Assembly (NCBI RefSeq): GCF_011682175.1
Contig: NZ_WHJG01000006.1
Location: forward strand, 186,001-250,000
Direction of reading: 5' to 3'
DNA length: 64,000 nt
Source of the DNA: Massilia frigida
Lineage (GTDB): Bacteria; Pseudomonadota; Gammaproteobacteria; Burkholderiales; Burkholderiaceae_D
A model generated the notes under the pieces. It ran no database searches, was not told the DNA's origin, and saw only the letters and a list, made by a program, of their open reading frames with translations. A program made the translations under genes and the position numbers. Shown here piece by piece: positions 58,828 through 64,000 of the stretch (position 1 is its first letter; each line of letters begins with the position of its first letter).

Positions 58828-59580
58828 ATGATCTATAAAAGTTCGACGACAGCAGTACCCGAAGTAGCCCGCGTGCCGCGCCACGTTGCGATCATCATGG
58901 ACGGCAACGGCCGCTGGGCCACCAAGCGCTTCTTGCCGCGCGTGGCTGGCCACGTCAAGGGCGTCGAAGCCGTGCGCGGCTGCGTGGAAGCGTGCATCCA
59001 GCGCGGCATCGAATACCTCACCCTGTTCGCCTTTTCTTCCGAAAACTGGCGCCGCCCCGAAGAAGAAGTCTCGCTCCTGATGCGCCTGTTCGTCACCGCG
59101 CTCGAACGCGAAGTGGCGAAGATGCACGCAAACAATATTCGCCTGAAAGTCGTGGGCGATTTGTCGCGTTTCGATTCCAAGCTGCAAGACATGATTGCCT
59201 CGGCCGAGCGCCGCACCGCCAACAATACGCGCCTGACGGTGACCATCTGCGCCAATTACGGCGGCCGCTGGGACATCATGCAGGCCACCAGCAAGATGGT
59301 GGCCGCCCATCCCGGCCTGACCAGTTTCAGCGAAGAGCAGCTGGCCACCCACCTGGCCATGGCGTACGCGCCCGAGCCCGACCTGTTCATCCGCACCGGC
59401 GGGGAAGAACGCATTTCCAACTTCCTGCTGTGGCAACTGGCCTATTCGGAACTGTATTTCACCGATACCTACTGGCCCGATTTCTCGATCGAGTCCCTGG
59501 ATGCGGCGATCGCGTCCTATCAAAGCCGCGAGCGCCGCTTCGGGCGCACCGGCGATCAACTGGCTGAAAAGAAAAGCTGA
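58828..59580 (+). CDS. uppS: Isoprenyl transferase (undecaprenyl diphosphate synthase)
   Basis: 250-aa cis-prenyltransferase that makes the C55 lipid carrier for peptidoglycan and O-antigen. Signature [10 protein letters not shown] with the catalytic aspartate lies near residue 21; the C-terminal [15 protein letters not shown] and the acidic [12 protein letters not shown] blocks are intact. The ATG follows an 89-bp gap after frr with a weak hairpin; its ribosome site is weak. The stop overlaps cdsA by one base. Confidence 0.96.
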   Translation: MIYKSSTTAVPEVARVPRHVAIIMDGNGRWATKRFLPRVAGHVKGVEAVRGCVEACIQRGIEYLTLFAFSSENWRRPEEEVSLLMRLFVTALEREVAKMHANNIRLKVVGDLSRFDSKLQDMIASAERRTANNTRLTVTICANYGGRWDIMQATSKMVAAHPGLTSFSEEQLATHLAMAYAPEPDLFIRTGGEERISNFLLWQLAYSELYFTDTYWPDFSIESLDAAIASYQSRERRFGRTGDQLAEKKS

Positions 59581-60413
59581 TGCTAATTACCCGGATCATC
59601 ACCGCCGTCGTGTTGCTTGTCGTCTTGCTGGCGGTGCTGTTCGGTGGGTATTACCCCGCCTTCGCCGCAGTGGTGCTGCTATTCCTGACGGCCGCCATCA
59701 CCGAAAGCTTTCAGCTGTTCAAGTCCTCGCGCAAGCAAGCCTTCCTGGTCGCCCTGTTCTGGAGCGCCGCCTTCGCCTACGCCTTCCTGTACCAGGCCAA
59801 TAGCGCCGTCAAGTTCTGGTTCGGCTTGTCGACCTTGCTGTGGCTGTTCCGTTTCGTGCCCTCGCTCAAGACCGGCCTGCCGCCGGCCGAAGGCGGGCGC
59901 AATACCATCCTCGCCACCATGTATGCGGTCTCGATCGTGGCCTGCTTTGCCGCCATTGTGGTGTTCTTCAACCGTTCGGCGGTGTACCTGCTGTCGGTGC
60001 TGGCGCTGGTCTGGATCGCCGACATCGGCGCCTATTTCTCCGGCAAGGCCTTCGGCAAGCGCAAGCTGGCGCCATCGATCTCGCCCGGCAAATCGTGGGA
60101 AGGCGCCATCGGCGGCGGCATTGCCGTGCTGCTGATCGCCAGCGCCTCCATCCTGTTCGGCGGCCCGGTACTGGCCGACACCTTCGCCGCCGCACTCCAG
60201 GCCAAGCTGGGCTGGGTCGGCGCGCTGGCGGTGCTGGTGGTGATCGTCGCCGCCAGCGTGGTCGGCGACCTGTTCGAATCGCAGCTCAAGCGCCGCGCCG
60301 GCGTCAAGGATAGCAGTAATCTGCTGCCCGGCCACGGCGGCGTGCTCGACCGGATCGATGCGCTGATCCCGGTGCTGCCGCTCGCGGCCCTGATCCATAC
60401 CGGGCTGCTCTGA
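59580..60413 (+). CDS. cdsA: Phosphatidate cytidylyltransferase
   Basis: 277-aa inner-membrane enzyme making CDP-diacylglycerol, the precursor of all phospholipids. About seven hydrophobic segments; the C-terminal signature is intact with SPGKSWEGAIGG, then VVGDLFESQLKRRAGVKDS and LPGHGGVLDRIDAL. The start ATG shares its A with the uppS stop (TGATG), implying coupling. It sits in the conserved uppS-cdsA-dxr-rseP-bamA block. Confidence 0.96.
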   Translation: MLITRIITAVVLLVVLLAVLFGGYYPAFAAVVLLFLTAAITESFQLFKSSRKQAFLVALFWSAAFAYAFLYQANSAVKFWFGLSTLLWLFRFVPSLKTGLPPAEGGRNTILATMYAVSIVACFAAIVVFFNRSAVYLLSVLALVWIADIGAYFSGKAFGKRKLAPSISPGKSWEGAIGGGIAVLLIASASILFGGPVLADTFAAALQAKLGWVGALAVLVVIVAASVVGDLFESQLKRRAGVKDSSNLLPGHGGVLDRIDALIPVLPLAALIHTGLL

Positions 60414-60434
60414 ACGAAGTTTGAAAGCACAACT

Positions 60435-61616
60435 ATGCAACGCATCACCATTCTAGGCGCCACCGGTTCGATCGGCGTGTCCACCCTGGACGTGCTTGCA
60501 CGCCATCCCGATAAATACCAGGTGTATGCGCTCAGCGCGCATGCCAAGGTGGAAGAGCTGGCCGAGCAGTGCGCGCGCTTCCGTCCGGCGCGCGCCGTGG
60601 TCGGCAGCGCCGATGCCGCCGCCCGCCTGGGCGTCCTGCTGCGCGAGCGCGGCCTGGGCACCCAGGTCGAGCACGGCGAAGCGGCGCTCTGTTCGATCGC
60701 CGCCAGCGGCGACACCGATACCGTGATGGCCGCCATCGTCGGCGCCGCCGGCCTGGCCCCGACCCTGGCCGCAGCCCGTGCCGGCAAGAAGATCTTGCTT
60801 GCGAACAAGGAAGCGCTGGTCATGTCCGGCCAGCTGTTCATGGACGCGGTGCATGAGCACGGCGCCACCTTGCTGCCGATCGATAGCGAGCACAATGCGA
60901 TTTTCCAGTCGCTGCCGCACGCGTACGCGCGCAAACCCGGCGCGGCCGGCGTGGCCAAGATCCTCCTGACCGCCTCCGGCGGCCCGTTCCTGAACCGCGC
61001 GGTCGACACGCTCGAACACGTCACCCCGGACGAAGCCTGCAAGCACCCGAACTGGGTCATGGGGCGCAAGATTTCGGTCGACTCGGCCACCATGATGAAC
61101 AAGGGCCTGGAAGTGATCGAGGCGCACTGGCTGTTCGGCGCGCCGGCCGCGCTGATCGAGGTGGTGATCCATCCGCAAAGCGTGATCCATTCGATGGTCT
61201 CTTACGTGGACGGCTCGGTCATCGCCGAACTGGGCAACCCCGACATGCGCACCCCGATCGCCAACGCCCTCGCATTTCCCGAGCGTATCGAGTCCGGCGT
61301 GGCCCAGCTCGACCTGACCAGCATCGGCACCCTGCAATTCCACAAGCCCGATTTGGCGCGCTTTCCCTGCCTGGCGCTGGCCTTCGAGTCGCTTGACGCG
61401 GGCGGCACCGCGCCGGCCCTGCTCAATGCGGCCAACGAAGTGGCGGTGCAAGCCTTCCTGGAGCGCCGCATCGGCTTTCGCGACATCGATCGCGTGATCG
61501 CGCGCGTCATGCACGAGAACGAACACCACGCGGCGAGCAGCATCGGCGCCGTGATGGAGTGCGATGCGCGCGCCCGCGCCGCCGCCGGCAGCATCGTGGC
61601 CGGCCTGGCCAGATGA
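60435..61616 (+). CDS. dxr: 1-deoxy-D-xylulose 5-phosphate reductoisomerase
   Basis: 393-aa NADPH-dependent second enzyme of the MEP isoprenoid pathway. NADPH loop [14 protein letters not shown] is at the N terminus; [20 protein letters not shown] and the lid region [20 protein letters not shown] are present. It supplies precursors that UppS, two genes upstream, extends. The stop overlaps rseP as ATGA. Confidence 0.97.
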   Translation: MQRITILGATGSIGVSTLDVLARHPDKYQVYALSAHAKVEELAEQCARFRPARAVVGSADAAARLGVLLRERGLGTQVEHGEAALCSIAASGDTDTVMAAIVGAAGLAPTLAAARAGKKILLANKEALVMSGQLFMDAVHEHGATLLPIDSEHNAIFQSLPHAYARKPGAAGVAKILLTASGGPFLNRAVDTLEHVTPDEACKHPNWVMGRKISVDSATMMNKGLEVIEAHWLFGAPAALIEVVIHPQSVIHSMVSYVDGSVIAELGNPDMRTPIANALAFPERIESGVAQLDLTSIGTLQFHKPDLARFPCLALAFESLDAGGTAPALLNAANEVAVQAFLERRIGFRDIDRVIARVMHENEHHAASSIGAVMECDARARAAAGSIVAGLAR

Positions 61617-63007
61617 CGTTCCTCACCACCGTCCTGGCGTTCCTGTGTTCGCTGGGACCGCTGATCATCTTTCACGAACTGGGCCACTACACGGTGGCCC
61701 GCCTGTGCGGCGTCAAGGTGCTGCGCTTTTCGCTCGGCTTCGGCAAGGTCATCTGGTCGCGCCGTTTCGGCGCCGACCAGACCGAGTGGGTCATTTCCAT
61801 GCTCCCGCTGGGCGGCTACGTGCGCATGCTCGATGACCGCGACCCCGACACCCGCGCCACCAGCGAAGCCGACCAGGCCCGCGAATACACGCGCAAGAAC
61901 GTGTGGCAGCGGATCGCCATCGTTGCCGCCGGTCCGCTCGCCAACTTCCTGCTGGCCATCGCCGTATTCGGCGGCCTGTACATGGTCGGCATTGACGAGA
62001 TCGGTACCCGCGTGCGCGCCATGGCCGAGACCACGCCCGCTTTCCAGGCCGGCTTGCGCGGCGGCGACCGCATCGTCGGCGTCAATGGCGTGCCGGTCAC
62101 CACCTTTTCCGAACTGCGCTGGGAAGTCCTGAAAGCGGTGCTCGACAAGGGCGGTGTGCGCCTCGACGCGACCGGACCGGGCGGGGCGCGCTACAGCGCC
62201 ACCCTGGCACCAGCCGCCCTGGCCGGCAAGGATCTCGAACACGACTTGCTCGGCGAGCTAGGCATTTCCATGTTCCGCGCTCCGGTGTCCATCCGCAAGA
62301 TTCCCGATGCCAGCGGTCCGGCCGGCCGGGCCGGGATGCGCCCGGGCGACCGCGTGCTCAGCGTCGACGGCAAGCCCTTGCCGGACGGCGCCGCGCTGAT
62401 GGCCCTGATTGCCCAATCCTGCGGACGCACGCTGGAATTCGGGATCGAACGCGATGGCCGTCCCCTGGTCCTGGCGCTCACGCCGGAATTGAATAAAGAT
62501 ACTAATCGCTACCGCATCAATGCCGAATTGCTGTCCTTGTTCGAGATGGTCAAGGTCACGCTCGGCCCGCTCGACGCCGTGGTGGCCGGTGCCAACATGA
62601 CCTGGCAGCAAAGCGTGATGAGCCTGAAAATGATCGGCAAGATGGTCACCGGGCAGGTGTCGCTCGCCAATCTGACCGGCGTGGTCACGATTGCCGACTA
62701 CGCAGGCAAGACCGCGCGCATGGGGCCGATTGAATTCTTGAGCTTTATTGCCGTCGTCAGCGTCAGTCTTGGGGTGATGAATCTGTTACCAATTCCGGTT
62801 CTGGACGGTGGTCTTTTGCTGTATTATTCGCTGGAAGTTTTGACCGGGCGCCGCCTGCCGGACCGGATAGTCGAGCTGGCGCAGCGCGCCGGCATCGTGT
62901 TTTTGGTGATGCTGATGGCGCTGGCGCTCTTCAATGATACGATGCGCCTGCTGCGACCGGCGCCCACGCCTCCCGCAAATACATATGTACGTTGTCCAAA
63001 CGATTGA
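61613..63007 (+). CDS. rseP: RIP metalloprotease RseP (site-2 protease)
   Basis: 464-aa inner-membrane zinc protease that cleaves anti-sigma factor RseA in the envelope stress response and clears signal peptides. HELGH at residues 21-25 binds zinc; two periplasmic PDZ regions (about 120-290) include [13 protein letters not shown] and [13 protein letters not shown]; the second metal motif is [11 protein letters not shown]. Start [10 protein letters not shown] overlaps the dxr stop by 4 bases. It precedes bamA in the usual order. Confidence 0.96.
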   Translation: MTFLTTVLAFLCSLGPLIIFHELGHYTVARLCGVKVLRFSLGFGKVIWSRRFGADQTEWVISMLPLGGYVRMLDDRDPDTRATSEADQAREYTRKNVWQRIAIVAAGPLANFLLAIAVFGGLYMVGIDEIGTRVRAMAETTPAFQAGLRGGDRIVGVNGVPVTTFSELRWEVLKAVLDKGGVRLDATGPGGARYSATLAPAALAGKDLEHDLLGELGISMFRAPVSIRKIPDASGPAGRAGMRPGDRVLSVDGKPLPDGAALMALIAQSCGRTLEFGIERDGRPLVLALTPELNKDTNRYRINAELLSLFEMVKVTLGPLDAVVAGANMTWQQSVMSLKMIGKMVTGQVSLANLTGVVTIADYAGKTARMGPIEFLSFIAVVSVSLGVMNLLPIPVLDGGLLLYYSLEVLTGRRLPDRIVELAQRAGIVFLVMLMALALFNDTMRLLRPAPTPPANTYVRCPND

Positions 63008-63024
63008 CCCATTGAATAACCCCA

Positions 63025-64000
63025 ATGAAATTAAATTCTGAACGTATTGCCTTGCCTTTCTTTCGTCGCAGCTTGATTTGCGCTGCCGTCCTGGCGATGT
63101 GCGCCGGACAAGCCCTTGCAGTGAACCCGTTCGTGGTCAAGGATATCCGGGTCGAGGGCATCCAGCGTACCGAAGCCGGTACCGTGTTCAGCTACCTGCC
63201 GGTGCGCGTGGGCGAAACGTTCAACGATGAAAAGAGTATCGCCGCCATCAAGGCGCTGTACGCGACCGGCTTCTTCAAGGACGTGCGCCTGGAAGAAGAA
63301 AAGGGCGTGCTGGTCGTGCTGGTCGAGGAACGCCCGGCGATCGCCACCGTGGACTTTACCGGCACCAAGGAATTCGAGAAGGACGTGCTGGTCAAGGCGC
63401 TCAAGGAAATCGGCGTCGGCGAGACCAAGATTTTCGATAAAGCGTCGGTCGACCGCGCCGAGCAGGAACTCAAGCGCCAGTACCTGTCGCACGGCCTGTA
63501 CGGCGTCAAGATCACCACCACCGTGACGCCGATCGAACGCAATCGCGTCACCGTCATGTTCAACGTGGACGAGGGCGAGGTCGCGCGCATCAAGCAGATC
63601 AGCATCGTCGGCAACAAGACCTTCTCGGACAAGGAACTGCGCGAAGTCCTGCAGCTCGGTACTTCCGGCTGGTTCACCTGGTACACCAAGGCCGACCAGT
63701 ATTCCAAGACCAAGCTGACCGGCGACATCGAGTCGATCAAGTCGTTCTACCTGAACCGCGGCTACCTGGAAGCGAACATCGAATCGACCCAGGTCTCGAT
63801 CACGCCCGACAAAAAAGATATTTACCTGACGATCAACATCACCGAAGGCGAGAAGTACACCGTCTCCGGCATCAAGCTCGAAGGCGAAATGTTCGGGCGC
63901 GAGGAAGAGCTCAAGGAACTGGTGCGCCTGCGCGTGGGCCAGACCTATTCGGGCGAGCTGCTCACGGCCAGTAACAAGCTCATTTCGGACCGCATGGGCA
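63025..64000 (+). CDS. bamA: Outer membrane assembly factor BamA (partial, cut by window end)
   Basis: First 325 residues of BamA, the barrel that inserts outer-membrane proteins. The N-terminal signal peptide (SLICAAVLAMCAGQALA) is followed by FVVKDIRVEGIQRTEAGTVF, the start of POTRA 1, then further POTRA repeats (for example EGEVARIKQISIVGNKTFS). The barrel lies beyond the window. It begins 17 bp after rseP. Confidence 0.96.
   Translation, partial: MKLNSERIALPFFRRSLICAAVLAMCAGQALAVNPFVVKDIRVEGIQRTEAGTVFSYLPVRVGETFNDEKSIAAIKALYATGFFKDVRLEEEKGVLVVLVEERPAIATVDFTGTKEFEKDVLVKALKEIGVGETKIFDKASVDRAEQELKRQYLSHGLYGVKITTTVTPIERNRVTVMFNVDEGEVARIKQISIVGNKTFSDKELREVLQLGTSGWFTWYTKADQYSKTKLTGDIESIKSFYLNRGYLEANIESTQVSITPDKKDIYLTINITEGEKYTVSGIKLEGEMFGREEELKELVRLRVGQTYSGELLTASNKLISDRMG

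Overview
The window is a GC-rich betaproteobacterial chromosome segment. Gene content and order (riboswitch-controlled gcvT-gcvH-gcvP; smc-zipA-ligA; map-glnD; rpsB-tsf-pyrH-frr-uppS-cdsA-dxr-rseP-bamA) and protein style fit the Oxalobacteraceae, probably the Massilia/Telluria/Duganella group. The genus is inferred from general knowledge; no database search was made. No rRNA, tRNA, CRISPR array or intact insertion sequence was seen. || Housekeeping blocks: 1-4.9 kb is the glycine cleavage operon on the minus strand, with a consensus promoter and a tandem glycine riboswitch. 5-10.3 kb holds a solitary ClpP-like protease, a small Ser/Gly/Lys-rich protein, a truncated chemoreceptor, a DUF1631 protein and a degenerate PAP2-like membrane protein. 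10.4-19.1 kb is a tightly packed run smc-zipA-ligA-galU-def plus a PagP-like outer-membrane barrel. 19-23.4 kb carries a dienelactone hydrolase, a secreted M28 peptidase, a CPBP/CAAX protease and aquaporin Z. 51-55.2 kb is map-glnD-pseudouridine synthase (minus), and 55.5 kb to the end is the rpsB-to-bamA run (plus), with bamA cut by the window edge. || Accessory blocks: 23.4-37.1 kb encodes a Tc (toxin complex) system on the minus strand: a fused TcB-TcC protein of 2484 aa upstream of a TcA-like pore/adhesion subunit of 1977 aa. The last ~308 residues of the fusion, after the Rhs core, are the probable effector and show a PD-(D/E)xK-nuclease-like arrangement followed by glycine-rich hydrophobic segments. 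A secreted GH43 glycosidase with a ricin-type lectin domain follows. || The most notable region is 39.7-50.7 kb, an ~11 kb RiPP cluster on the plus strand. It begins with a very short gene (39692-39871, 59 aa) whose product has an acidic leader and a Ser/Thr-rich tail ending SISTSACLA. Behind it are a small tetracysteine E1-like fragment, a YcaO cyclodehydratase, a second E1-like protein, a SagB-type dehydrogenase, a PqqD-like/M50 membrane protease, a split LanB (glutamylation protein and SpaB_C-type protein), and a fused E1-like/SagB-like protein. Most junctions overlap by 4-14 bases. This is the enzyme set of thiopeptides or goadsporin-like dehydrated azole peptides, which are chiefly known from Gram-positive bacteria. 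Only one SpaB_C protein is present, which suggests a linear dehydrated azole peptide rather than a pyridine-centred macrocycle. The cluster has no recognisable exporter or immunity gene. It is preceded by a decayed trypsin-like protease gene and bracketed by an imperfect 40-bp direct repeat (35/40 identical) 12 kb apart, which may mark an insertion.
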